A stretch of DNA of 38,127 nt from Candidatus Omnitrophota bacterium (GTDB lineage: Bacteria > Omnitrophota > Koll11 > Duberdicusellales > 4484-171): contig JAUYCY010000012.1 in NCBI GenBank assembly GCA_030692055.1, positions 1 to 38,127 on the forward strand. Reading direction: 5' to 3'. A program made the position numbers and the translations under genes. The notes under the pieces are model-generated. The model searched no databases. It was given only the letters and a program-made list of their open reading frames with translations, and had not been told where the DNA came from. Shown here in pieces: positions 15,128-23,532 of the stretch. The stretch's first letter is position 1; each line of letters opens with the position of its first letter.

Positions 15128-16348
15128 CTATTTTAATTTTTTATTGAGCGTTGAAAAATCTACTCCCTGCTTTTTATACCACTCTATACTATAACTACGC
15201 AACTTCTGCCAATCTATTACTTCGTTTGTTTTGCGTTCTAAATTATCAATTGATATTAGCCTGTCAGTGCAGGAAAAACAAGGGTCTATCGCCGCTACCA
15301 CAATAGGTAAATCCGCAAGGTACCTATCCCTAAGCATTTGTCTAACCGCTCGTACATTTGCAAGCGTCGGAGCTCTCACTTTTACCCTTTCCGGTTTATC
15401 GCTGCCGTTAGACTTAACGTAATGTAAATCCTCTCCTCTTGGCGCTTCATAGCGGCTTACAGCCTCACCCGCAGGAATTGCACGCGGAGCCCTAATCGCT
15501 ATCGGACCGTTGGGCAATTCTTTAAGGAGTTGGCGAATTATTTTATAAGATTCCAGCAGTTCCTTGAGCCGAACTACCGTCCTACCGTATACATCACAAT
15601 GCTCATCAGTAATCACTTCAAACGAAACTTCGCCGTAAGCGGCATAAGGGTCATCCTTTCTTACGTCGCGTTTAATGCCGGAGGCACGTGCTGTCGGGCC
15701 AACCGCGCCAAGCCTTAACGCATCTTCTTTGGAAAGAACCCCCACCCCGGAAAGCCGTTTTATTATTGTAGTTTCTTCTGTGGCAATATCTATGTAATAT
15801 TTAGTCCTCTCCTCCAAAATATCTACGGCTTTGAATATCTGACTGGTTTGAGCTTCGTCAATATCGCGCCTTACCCCTCCAATAGTATTTATCCCGTAGT
15901 TAACGCGGTTTCCGGTAAGCAACGCTAAAATATCCATCACCACTTCTCTATCCCGCCAACTATACATAAGCAGCGTATCAAAGCCGATTTCATGTCCGGC
16001 AACGCCAAGCCATAAATAATGGCTGTGCACGCGCTCCAGTTCCGCTATGATACTACGTATATATAAAGCACGTTTAGGAACAACTAAGGCAGCTATTTCT
16101 TCAACTGCTTGCACAAAACAAGTTGAATGCGCATGCGAACAAATCCCGCAAATACGCTCCACCAAATAGACATCCTGAATATAAGTTCGCTCTTCGCAGG
16201 CTCTTTCTATACCGCGATGGTTATAACCAAGCCTTACCTCCACACCTTTAATTCTCTCTCCTTTTAAGGCCACACTAAAACTTACCGGCTCTTTAAGCGC
16301 CGGATGCTGCGGCCCGATGGGAATTCTAAATTTACGGCTACTAGGCAT
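15128..16348 (-). CDS. Group 4 [NiFe] hydrogenase large (catalytic) subunit, NuoD-like
   Basis: A 406-residue catalytic subunit. Both nickel-iron ligand pairs are intact: C67 and C70 in ERICGICSHAHS, and C357 and C360 in IDPCFSCTDRL. It is therefore a real hydrogenase and not a complex I NuoD, which lacks these cysteines. GPQHPALKEP at the N-terminus is the shared NuoD/HycE start. After DPCxxCTDR (R363) come 43 further residues. In E. coli HycE the HycI protease cuts right after the equivalent Arg, so cleavage at R363/L364 is predicted. The NuoC part is a separate gene, unlike HycE, where the two are fused. The AAGGAGG lies inside the NuoC-like gene (8-bp overlap). Confidence 0.95.
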   Translation of the reverse strand: MPSSRKFRIPIGPQHPALKEPVSFSVALKGERIKGVEVRLGYNHRGIERACEERTYIQDVYLVERICGICSHAHSTCFVQAVEEIAALVVPKRALYIRSIIAELERVHSHYLWLGVAGHEIGFDTLLMYSWRDREVVMDILALLTGNRVNYGINTIGGVRRDIDEAQTSQIFKAVDILEERTKYYIDIATEETTIIKRLSGVGVLSKEDALRLGAVGPTARASGIKRDVRKDDPYAAYGEVSFEVITDEHCDVYGRTVVRLKELLESYKIIRQLLKELPNGPIAIRAPRAIPAGEAVSRYEAPRGEDLHYVKSNGSDKPERVKVRAPTLANVRAVRQMLRDRYLADLPIVVAAIDPCFSCTDRLISIDNLERKTNEVIDWQKLRSYSIEWYKKQGVDFSTLNKKLK

Positions 16349-16820
16349 TATTGGCCTCCTTTTTTATCTCTTTAGTGGACGGCCGCCAGTCTTTGCGCAA
16401 CGGATACTCTCCTTGCGGCCAATCATCAGGTAAAGGATAATGATGAGCCGGAGGTAAGGCATCAATCTCAAAGCCTAGCAAATCCATGAGCTCTCTTTCG
16501 TAAATATCACTGCCGGGAAAATACGGAGTTATAGTTTTTAGTACCGGTTTTTCCCTGGAAACGCTAGCCTTTATATTTAACATTATTCCGCTGGCTTGCG
16601 CAAGGTGATATATAGCGCTTAAGTTCACTCCTTCGTCTAATCCGGTGATAGCCGAAAGATGCACAAAATTTAACTGTTTAACTGCATAATCAAATATTTC
16701 AAAAAAATTATCTATATTCACTTCCAAAAAAATACGCCTCTGGCGCTGGATACGGATTTTATCAGCGAGATAACTAAACTTGCTAACTAATTCCTGTTTT
16801 ATGTTTTCTTCAATACTCAT
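16341..16820 (-). CDS. NuoC-like 30-kDa subunit of the hydrogenase
   Basis: A 159-residue soluble subunit. The C-terminal motif ERELMDLLGFEIDALPPAHHYPLPDDWPQGEYPLRKDW is the NuoC/EchD signature. It supports assembly of the catalytic module with the large subunit; in the HycE type it is fused to it. It overlaps the large-subunit gene by 8 bp. A 163-bp repeat-rich gap separates it from the small-subunit gene. Confidence 0.92.
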   Translation of the reverse strand: MSIEENIKQELVSKFSYLADKIRIQRQRRIFLEVNIDNFFEIFDYAVKQLNFVHLSAITGLDEGVNLSAIYHLAQASGIMLNIKASVSREKPVLKTITPYFPGSDIYERELMDLLGFEIDALPPAHHYPLPDDWPQGEYPLRKDWRPSTKEIKKEANNA

Positions 16821-16881
16821 GTATTTATTCTACTTCTGTCAAAATTAAATGCCAAACGACATTAACTGCTGGTTTTACGCC

Positions 16882-16962
16882 TTTCGTCTATCGGTTACGC
16901 TACTCGTTTCGTCTATCGTCGTACGTCTTACGTTAAACGCAACCGATACGAGCCGCGCAACC
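16882..16962. repeat. Imperfect inverted repeat inside the hydrogenase operon
   Basis: Two direct copies of TTTCGTCTATCG (16882-16893 and 16907-16918) lie here. An imperfect inverted repeat pairs GGTTACGCTACTCGTTTCG (16893-16911) with CGATACGAGCCGCGCAACC (16944-16962). The block fills the gap between the NuoB-like and NuoC-like genes, where every other junction between 18.6 and 12.3 kb is tight. It has no T-run and does not look like a terminator. Confidence 0.6.
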
Positions 16963-16983
16963 GCAACCGATTAACGCAACTCT

Positions 16984-17415
16984 TTACGTTCGCAAACTTT
17001 CAAGTAGTTTCACTACTCCGTCAATTATCGCCTTAGGGCTTGCCGGGCATCCCGGAACATACGCTGCTACCGGTAAAATCGCATCAATGCCTGCCTCTAC
17101 GTTATAACAGCCCTTAAACACTCCTCCGCTGCAAGCGCAGGTGCCTACGGCGATAACAAACTTTGGCGCGCACATTTGGTCATAAATTCTGCGTAGCCTA
17201 TTTTCTACCTGCTTAGTTACCGGCCCCGAACAAACAAGAATATCCGCGTGGCGCGGAGTGCTTTTTAGCTGGACCCCAAAACGTTCAAGGTCATAACGAG
17301 GGGTAAGCGTTGCGATAATTTCAATATCGCAGGCATTGCAAGCCCCTGTGTTAAAGTGAAGAATCCAGGGAGATTTTATTCTTGCCCAATTTACTACTTC
17401 TTTTATCAAACCCAT
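16984..17415 (-). CDS. NuoB-like small subunit of the [NiFe] hydrogenase
   Basis: A 143-residue subunit carrying the proximal [4Fe-4S] cluster. Ligands are C26 and C29 in GACNACDIE, C93 in GTCACSGG and C123 in PGCPASP. The first pair is CxxC, as in hydrogenases; complex I NuoB has adjacent cysteines. Electrons pass from the NuoI-like subunit through this cluster to the NiFe site. The start follows the NuoA-like stop by 2 bp. A clear ribosome-binding site is not seen, so coupling to the upstream gene is likely. Confidence 0.94.
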   Translation of the reverse strand: MGLIKEVVNWARIKSPWILHFNTGACNACDIEIIATLTPRYDLERFGVQLKSTPRHADILVCSGPVTKQVENRLRRIYDQMCAPKFVIAVGTCACSGGVFKGCYNVEAGIDAILPVAAYVPGCPASPKAIIDGVVKLLESLRT

Positions 17416-17417
17416 AA

Positions 17418-17750
17418 TTATTTCTTCAATAAAATCGACAATCCTGTTACTGTACCTATTATGTATACAACTGCCATATCAAAATCTTTTAACGCCTCTA
17501 AGGGAACGGTTGCAATAATAAGCGTGGCTACATGTGCCAGCGTAAAGAAAAAAGCAAAAGGAAAAAAAACGCTGTAATCAGGTTGAACCATATTGTCATA
17601 GGTATCTTCTCCGCAGGCGTAAGACTTACCTGAGTCAATTGCTTGGCTTTTCGAACGATATGAAAATTTAGAAAATAAATACATAAGCGCTAGCGTCACA
17701 AGTAAAATAATCATAAACGCAACCGGAGGAAAAAGTAATACTTTATACAC
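17418..17750 (-). CDS. NuoA/ND3-like membrane subunit
   Basis: A 110-residue protein with about three membrane helices (7-27, 60-82 and 91-108). The loop after helix 1 reads SGKSYACGEDTYD, matching the ExYxCG loop of complex I NuoA, where the Cys (ND3 Cys39 in mammals) sits near the quinone site. Here it is C46. Helix 2 reads PDYSVFFPFAFFFTLAHVATL: the FDxE acidic pair of NuoA is replaced by AHxA. The gene starts at GTG with AAGGA upstream and lies between NuoK- and NuoB-like genes. A NuoA-like subunit is not standard in textbook Ech or formate hydrogenlyase complexes. Confidence 0.75.
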   Translation of the reverse strand: MYKVLLFPPVAFMIILLVTLALMYLFSKFSYRSKSQAIDSGKSYACGEDTYDNMVQPDYSVFFPFAFFFTLAHVATLIIATVPLEALKDFDMAVVYIIGTVTGLSILLKK

Positions 17751-17755
17751 AATCT

Positions 17756-18076
17756 TTAGTCCTTTAGGTCTCTTAGCTTTCTCACGTCCAAAGAATTATT
17801 ATGGCGATGTATGCAAAGCACCACACCTACTGCCACTGCAATTACAACCGCTTCAACAACAATCAGGCTAATCACCAAACTCTGAGCCAGAGCCGTATGT
17901 CCGGTAACGTAGCCGACAACGATTATTAAAAGCGTTGCCGCTTTCATTAATATCTCCAGCCCTATCAATGCCCTGATTAAATTATAGGTCATCAAGGTAC
18001 AATAAATTCCTACGATAAAAAGCATAATCGTAAAAAGGCCAAACGGCCAAAATAATTGTAAAGTTTCAGCGCTCAT
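17756..18076 (-). CDS. NuoK/MrpC-like membrane subunit
   Basis: A 106-residue three-helix protein. The two conserved membrane glutamates of NuoK/MrpC are present: E41 in IGLEILMKAATLL and E75 in VVEAVVIAVAVGVV. They are part of the proton path along the complex I axis. The gene overlaps the NuoJ-like gene by 11 bp and is 5 bp from the NuoA-like gene. Confidence 0.9.
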   Translation of the reverse strand: MSAETLQLFWPFGLFTIMLFIVGIYCTLMTYNLIRALIGLEILMKAATLLIIVVGYVTGHTALAQSLVISLIVVEAVVIAVAVGVVLCIHRHNNSLDVRKLRDLKD

Positions 18077-18560
18077 CTTTTTTTGACTCCCTGAATAATA
18101 TTACTACAGCAAAAACGCCTGCTAATAAAATAGTAATTTGGCCTAAAAGGTCAATGGGGCGCATATTCCATAGAATCGCCCGCGCATCTTTTTCTAATTC
18201 TGCAGGCGGCAGGCTTAAATGTAGTTTCATGCGGACAAAACTTAAAGTGATTCCTATCGCCACCATAATAAAAGGCAAATACCAAAATCTGCGTATCCTA
18301 TCCTTCATATGCTGCAATACTTCTTCGCGCGTTAATTGGTGTGTAAGGCTTATGGTGCTTACGAATAATACGGGAATTAAACCGGCGCATACTGAAAGCT
18401 CAAATACCGCTGCTAAGGGCGAATTAAGCCTAAACATCAACATGGTAAGTGCCACACTTATAAGCGCAAGGCCTATTGCTGAACGTAGTAAGCTCCTGGT
18501 CATTGTTGCCCATAAAGCAGAAATTATCAATAATATTAAAATGATAAAGTTAATGGTCAT
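18066..18560 (-). CDS. NuoJ-like membrane subunit
   Basis: A 164-residue protein with about five membrane helices. SPLAAVFELSVCAGLIPVLFVSTI (about 47-70) matches the NuoJ/MrpB-type core. The start was put at the ATG at 18560, one base after the stop of the upstream gene and just after GCAGG. A TTG at 18575 would add five residues. It overlaps the NuoK-like gene. With NuoK and NuoA it would join the antiporter arm to the NuoH-like anchor. Confidence 0.85.
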   Translation of the reverse strand: MTINFIILILLIISALWATMTRSLLRSAIGLALISVALTMLMFRLNSPLAAVFELSVCAGLIPVLFVSTISLTHQLTREEVLQHMKDRIRRFWYLPFIMVAIGITLSFVRMKLHLSLPPAELEKDARAILWNMRPIDLLGQITILLAGVFAVVILFRESKKDER

Positions 18561-18561
18561 A

Positions 18562-19995
18562 TTAGCCTGCGGCAATATGCTTTAACGGCAGAATAAACGT
18601 ATTCAGTATAAAAGGAAAAATTAAACCAACGCCAACGGTTATTGCCGCCAATACAATTTGCACAAATGCCAAGCCAGAACTAACTTCTTTAATCTGGGCT
18701 AAATCCTGTTTTAATTTACCAAAGAACACTTGTCTTTGCATAGATAAAAGATAGGCAAGTGTTAAAACGCTCGCGAGCACTGCAATAGCCGTATAAACAT
18801 AGTGGCCGGATAACCACAATGCCATTATAATCATTAGCTTACTCCAGAATCCCGCTAAAGGAGGCATCCCTGCGGCGGATAAACTGCCTATTGCCGAAGT
18901 CAAACCGGTCAACGGCATATTTTTTGATAAGCCCCCCATCCTCTCCATATCCCGAGTGCCCAGTTTTTCCTCTAATGCCGCTGAATTTACAAAGAGAAGT
19001 GTTTTAAAAATAGCGTGATTGAATAAATGGAATGCGCTGGCGGCTAAACCTAAGGGCGTACCACAGCCTAAGCCCAAAAGAATATAGCCCACCTGGCTTA
19101 TACTTGAATAGGAAAGCATTCTTTTAAAATCATTTTGCCCTAACGCAATCAATGCGCCTAAAACAATAGAAATAGTTCCCACCAAAAGTAAAATAAAATT
19201 AATAGAAGCGTCTGCAAAAAATACTGTTCCTACTATACGAATAAGCGTATATACTCCCAATATCTTCGTTACAATACCGGCTAAAAGAACCGAAGTAGAT
19301 GCCGGAGCGTGTGTGTAGGCATCAGGCAGCCACCCATGAAAAGGAACCACGCCTGCTTTGATAAACAGGCCGCACATAAACATTCCTATGGCAAACATAA
19401 TAAAGTAAACATGGGAAGAGTTTTTTAAGGCTGCGCTAATTGCATCGAATTTCGTATCCCCGCAGACCATCAATAGCAGCGCCACCGACAGTAATATTAA
19501 AATAGTCGCTACTACAGAAAGCACAATATATTTAAATACTGCGCTCAAAGCTTTCAAATCTTTATCAAAAGCAATTAAAATATACGAGGCGACAGCAGTA
19601 ATCTCAATAAAAATATAAAGCGAAAAAATATCATTCACCAATACTACGCCATTCATTCCGGTAAAAGTAAAAAGTAAAAGATTGATAAAATTGAACCTGC
19701 GTCTTTGGTCCTTTACTAGGTGCATTCCTAAGCTAAGCGCGATAGCCGATACAATGCCTATACAAAGAAGCATTAGAATGCTTAAACTATCAAGCTTAAG
19801 ATTAAAATGAAATAATACCCCGGGTATACTAAAAACTTTAAAAACAGGTGAGAACGGCAAAAAACATGCCAGTATGGCCTGGCCTACAAACAATATAAAA
19901 GCCCACCAAAGAGCAACTCTATGTAGATTTTTAGTAAAAGGTAAATTTAAAATCATAATGCTTAAAAAAGGAACCACAATCAATGAAGATAACAT
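18562..19995 (-). CDS. Antiporter-like subunit, MrpD/NuoN type
   Basis: A 477-residue protein with about 14 membrane helices. Proton-path residues are E131 in IFIEITAVASYIL, K213 in FIKAGVVPFHGWLPDAYTHAP and K244 in IVTKILGVY. This HAPASTSVLLAGIVTKILGVY form is closer to MrpD and hydrogenase-linked subunits than to NuoN. GGAG precedes the ATG. A 256-bp gap with telomere-like repeats separates it from the NuoL-like gene upstream. Confidence 0.9.
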   Translation of the reverse strand: MLSSLIVVPFLSIMILNLPFTKNLHRVALWWAFILFVGQAILACFLPFSPVFKVFSIPGVLFHFNLKLDSLSILMLLCIGIVSAIALSLGMHLVKDQRRRFNFINLLLFTFTGMNGVVLVNDIFSLYIFIEITAVASYILIAFDKDLKALSAVFKYIVLSVVATILILLSVALLLMVCGDTKFDAISAALKNSSHVYFIMFAIGMFMCGLFIKAGVVPFHGWLPDAYTHAPASTSVLLAGIVTKILGVYTLIRIVGTVFFADASINFILLLVGTISIVLGALIALGQNDFKRMLSYSSISQVGYILLGLGCGTPLGLAASAFHLFNHAIFKTLLFVNSAALEEKLGTRDMERMGGLSKNMPLTGLTSAIGSLSAAGMPPLAGFWSKLMIIMALWLSGHYVYTAIAVLASVLTLAYLLSMQRQVFFGKLKQDLAQIKEVSSGLAFVQIVLAAITVGVGLIFPFILNTFILPLKHIAAG

Positions 19996-20074
19996 TATAA
20001 CCTACTCCTATACAAGTTCATAATTACGGTAACAACTATTAGATTAAAAATCTGAAACAAATTCGAATTCATGC

Positions 20075-20228
20075 AAACTCTAAACCCTAAACTCTAAATC
20101 CTAAACAAATCCAAAATCATAAACTCAAAAGCCAAAACAGTTTTGAGTTTTGAGAATTTGGACTTTGAGTTTGTTTACCTGCCTGCCGACAGGCAGGGAG
20201 TTTAGGGTTTGGGATTTAGGGTTTATCA
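20075..20228. repeat. G-poor telomere-like inverted repeat
   Basis: On the plus strand the left arm (20075-20133) is built of variants of CTAAACCCTAAACTC and lacks G almost completely. The right arm (20139-20228) is its inverted, G-rich counterpart, GAGTTTAGGGTTTGGG. Perfect sub-stems include AAACTCAAAA with TTTTGAGTTT (20121-20150). A CCTGCCTGCCGACAGGCAGG palindrome (20179-20198) is embedded. The units look like degenerate TTTAGGG-type repeats. The block lies inside the hydrogenase operon, and no gene is visible from 19996 to 20251. Confidence 0.75.
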
Positions 20229-20251
20229 TTTAAGTTATGGAAAACTGCAAT

Positions 20252-22087
20252 TTAGGTATACATCAAAACTAATAAAACCGCTGCCAAGCCGATTAAAGAC
20301 CACATTAAATATATAGAGTAATTTTCTGTGTGCAGCCTCCTCATCTTATGCGCCAGATGTAAAACTGTCTTTGCGAAAAATACGTCGTATATCCAGTCTA
20401 TTTTTCTATCTAACCAAAAGGCAATTCCGGAGGAGGCCTTGACAATATAATGTCCCCACAAATATGGGTCAAACCATCGCATCTCGGCGCGCGCGTAAAT
20501 CCAGCGCAGTCCCGGCGCATAATGAATATGATCTACCGCGCCTAACCCCTTACCGGATAATTTTACGCCAAAAATATGGTTTAATAAAGCTAACAATAAA
20601 ACAACTACGGTAGCAATGACGAGTTTCGCATTTAAGGGAAAAATTGTAAAATCATGGCCGCGCGTTCCTTCACTTCCCAAAATAGGTACGATCAGTTTAT
20701 TTAGTGGTAGGCTATTATATAAACCAAAAAGGATACAGAGAAAACTAAGCACAATCATTGGCGTAAATATAGCAAGTGGCGCTTCTTTTATATCTTTATT
20801 TTTCTCTGAAATTTTGCCTAAGAACGCCGCATGGCCCAGCTTTAAAAAAGAGGCGGCGGTAAAAAAGGAACCCGCAAGCGCCACAAGATAGAATATAAAT
20901 CCGCGCTCCAGCGCCGCATCGTAAATAAGCTCTTTAGAGAAAAATCCGTTAAAAGGCGGCACCCCAGAGATTGATACGGCGGTTACAACAAAACAGATGA
21001 AAGTTATAGGCATTCTTCTGCCTAGCCCCCCTAACTCTTCTAAATTAGTTGTGCCTGTTTGTTTTTCCACCGAGCCGGCGCTAAGAAATAAACCGCACTT
21101 ATAAATCGCATTATTAAGCATATGAAACAGTCCGCCGATAATGCCGATAGGTAAAGCAGTGCCAATACCTAAAATCATATAACCAACTTGGCTGATAGCG
21201 TGATAAGATAAAAGTCGTTTATAATTTTTCTGTATCAGCGCCATCATTACTGCGGCAAGTATTGTTATAGAACCTATCACCATAAGTAAAATGCTTAAAC
21301 GCGAACCAGCTTGCAGTTTAAACATATCTAAAACAATGCGCGTAAGAAAATAAATTCCTAAAAGTTTTTCTAAGGCTGCCGGCACCAGTGCCATAAAAGG
21401 TAGCGGCGCGCTAGTTGCGGCATCGGGAATCCAAGTATGAAAAGGCATAGAGCCCGCTTTTGAAATTGCTCCGATCGCTAAAAGCATAAAGGCAACAGTT
21501 GCCAAGCCGCTAGTTTCTAGGTGTATTTTTGAAATTGTATAAGTTTGCGCCAGGTGGCCGCAAAGCGCTATACCAATCATCATACATAAATCGCCGATAC
21601 CGACGATGACAAATGCTTTCGTTGCTGCTTTAAACGCTCCTTTATTGCCGATAGCGATCATTGCGAATAAAACTAAAAGCAGTCCTTCCCAAAAGAAAAG
21701 CATCAAAATCAGATTATCCGCAAGTACCGCCCCGCAGGCTAAAGCGAGCGTTAATAAAAAGTATAAATAGAATTGGCTGACGTGCTCCTTGCCCCGCATA
21801 AATATAACCGAGTACATAGCCACAAGAAAACCTATAGCAGAAATGGCTAAAATAATAAAAGCGCTGAGATTATACAATCGCAGAGAAAAATCTAATCCCA
21901 GGCCTAACCAAGGCAAAGAAAAGGTGAAATTGTTATTAAATAAAAATATTGTTATTAGAAGAGTTGCGGATGTTGCTGTTAATACAATAACCTCTTTTAT
22001 TCTACGCAGTTTATTTAGCGGCAAAAACACAAACAAACCGCCGAGCAAAGGTATAATTATAGGTAAAAGTATAATTTCCTGTTTCAT
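20252..22087 (-). CDS. Antiporter-like subunit, NuoL type with C-terminal extension
   Basis: A 611-residue membrane protein with about 15-16 helices. Key residues are E134 in FFWEGLLLVLF and K210 in AISKAGSMPFHTWIPDA. The next segment, APLPFMALVPAALEKLLGIYFLTR, is the variant seen in hydrogenase-linked NuoL relatives such as CooM/HyfB-type proteins (family knowledge from memory). Residues about 505-590 (RWFDPYLWGHYIVKASSGIAFWLDRKIDW) correspond to the amphipathic lateral helix of NuoL. The C-terminal membrane helix is present. The gene overlaps its upstream neighbour by 4 bp (ATGA). Confidence 0.92.
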   Translation of the reverse strand: MKQEIILLPIIIPLLGGLFVFLPLNKLRRIKEVIVLTATSATLLITIFLFNNNFTFSLPWLGLGLDFSLRLYNLSAFIILAISAIGFLVAMYSVIFMRGKEHVSQFYLYFLLTLALACGAVLADNLILMLFFWEGLLLVLFAMIAIGNKGAFKAATKAFVIVGIGDLCMMIGIALCGHLAQTYTISKIHLETSGLATVAFMLLAIGAISKAGSMPFHTWIPDAATSAPLPFMALVPAALEKLLGIYFLTRIVLDMFKLQAGSRLSILLMVIGSITILAAVMMALIQKNYKRLLSYHAISQVGYMILGIGTALPIGIIGGLFHMLNNAIYKCGLFLSAGSVEKQTGTTNLEELGGLGRRMPITFICFVVTAVSISGVPPFNGFFSKELIYDAALERGFIFYLVALAGSFFTAASFLKLGHAAFLGKISEKNKDIKEAPLAIFTPMIVLSFLCILFGLYNSLPLNKLIVPILGSEGTRGHDFTIFPLNAKLVIATVVVLLLALLNHIFGVKLSGKGLGAVDHIHYAPGLRWIYARAEMRWFDPYLWGHYIVKASSGIAFWLDRKIDWIYDVFFAKTVLHLAHKMRRLHTENYSIYLMWSLIGLAAVLLVLMYT

Positions 22088-23532
22088 TTTACCATCCCTA
22101 ACATTTGAAAAACTGCGGCCTCAGCAAACTTAAAAGGATAAAAGATTAAAATTCCGCCTGCTAAAGAAAGTGCTGCTAGTATTGCTACACAAGTAACCAT
22201 TAGCCGAGAGCCTTCTTTCGCTTGCGGCATACATAATTGGCCCATAAATACCGCGTTAAATAACCTAAAAAGATAAATTATAGTTAAAAATGCTCCTAGT
22301 AAAAATATACCGCTAATCGCTAAATTACCGTCTTTAACCGCGCCGCTAAACACCATATATTTACTGAAAAAACCGCCAAAAGGCGGTATGCCCATTACCG
22401 AAAACGCGCAAAATAAAAAAGAAATTGCCGTAACCGGCATAGTTTTAATCAGGCCGCCAAGCTTAGTGATGTCTTTTGTTTTGGTGTTTTGCTCCACTAT
22501 CCCCGCGCACAAGAATAGCCCGGCTTTGGCAAAACCGTGCATTAAAATATAAAGTAGCGCGCCGATAATTCCAATCGTATTTTGCGTGGAAAGCCCAAGG
22601 AAAATAAAACCTATCTGGCTAATTGTCGAATAAGCCACGATGCGTTTAAAATCCGTATCAATAAGTGCCGCGCCTGCGGCAACCAACGCGCTTAGGCCTG
22701 CGATATAAGGCACGACCGTATGCCAAATGACTTCAATATTAAAAGAAGCGATAAAAAGCCGCGCAAAAACATAAACACCTATCTTTACCAGCACTGCCGC
22801 ATGTAACAACGCAGTAACCGGCGAAGGCGCGACGCCCGCATCCGGCAGCCAAGTATGAAACGGCAAGGTCGCAGATTTTGAAAATATACCTATAAGAATT
22901 AATAAAACTGTAAGGTTAGAAAGCGGATTAATTCCTAACTTATCTTTTATTACCAAGAGATCAAAAGAACCGGCCTGCTGATAGATACTGATAAAACCAA
23001 TAAGCATTAGCACAGCGCCAAAAAATGTCACTAAAAATGCTTTGTCTGCACGCAGCACATAGTGTTTTTCTCTAAAAAATCCGATTAATCGCCAGCTGCA
23101 AATAGCCGTGAGTTCCCAAAATACATAAAGGAAGATTAGGTTGGCAGAAAAAATTAACCCCATCATCGAGCCTAAAAAAAGCGTTACCATCAAATAGTAT
23201 TCACTCTGGTGTTCGTAATGACTAACGTAGTCGAAAGAATACAAAACAATAATTGCACTCACTAGCGACGATACGCAAGCCATAAATACTGCCAGGCCGT
23301 CAGCCGTAAAAGAGAAATTAAATCCCAAAGGCAAGACCTTGGTTATGATTAAAGTTTTACCGGATAGAACAAGCGGTATCAGCGATAAAGAGAGTAGAAA
23401 TGAAGAAACGATAAAAATAAGGCTAAGTGAGTTTCGTAAGCGAATGTTGATACGTCCGGCTAAAGGAAGTAAAAACGCTCCTGCCAGCGGAATAAAAATA
23501 ATACTTAAAAGAATTACCTGAAATTTAATCAT
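22084..23532 (-). CDS. Antiporter-like subunit, NuoM/MrpA-N type
   Basis: A 482-residue protein with about 14 membrane helices. Proton-path residues are E140 in VFWELTAICSW, K219 in IFSKSATLPFHTWLPDAGVAPSPVTALLHA and K250 in AVLVKIGVY. It is one of three antiporter-like subunits, so up to three ion channels can be expected in the arm (inference by analogy with complex I). Its ATG lies within the last codons of mgtA (8-bp overlap), making the Mg2+ ATPase the first gene of this operon. Confidence 0.92.
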   Translation of the reverse strand: MIKFQVILLSIIFIPLAGAFLLPLAGRINIRLRNSLSLIFIVSSFLLSLSLIPLVLSGKTLIITKVLPLGFNFSFTADGLAVFMACVSSLVSAIIVLYSFDYVSHYEHQSEYYLMVTLFLGSMMGLIFSANLIFLYVFWELTAICSWRLIGFFREKHYVLRADKAFLVTFFGAVLMLIGFISIYQQAGSFDLLVIKDKLGINPLSNLTVLLILIGIFSKSATLPFHTWLPDAGVAPSPVTALLHAAVLVKIGVYVFARLFIASFNIEVIWHTVVPYIAGLSALVAAGAALIDTDFKRIVAYSTISQIGFIFLGLSTQNTIGIIGALLYILMHGFAKAGLFLCAGIVEQNTKTKDITKLGGLIKTMPVTAISFLFCAFSVMGIPPFGGFFSKYMVFSGAVKDGNLAISGIFLLGAFLTIIYLFRLFNAVFMGQLCMPQAKEGSRLMVTCVAILAALSLAGGILIFYPFKFAEAAVFQMLGMVK

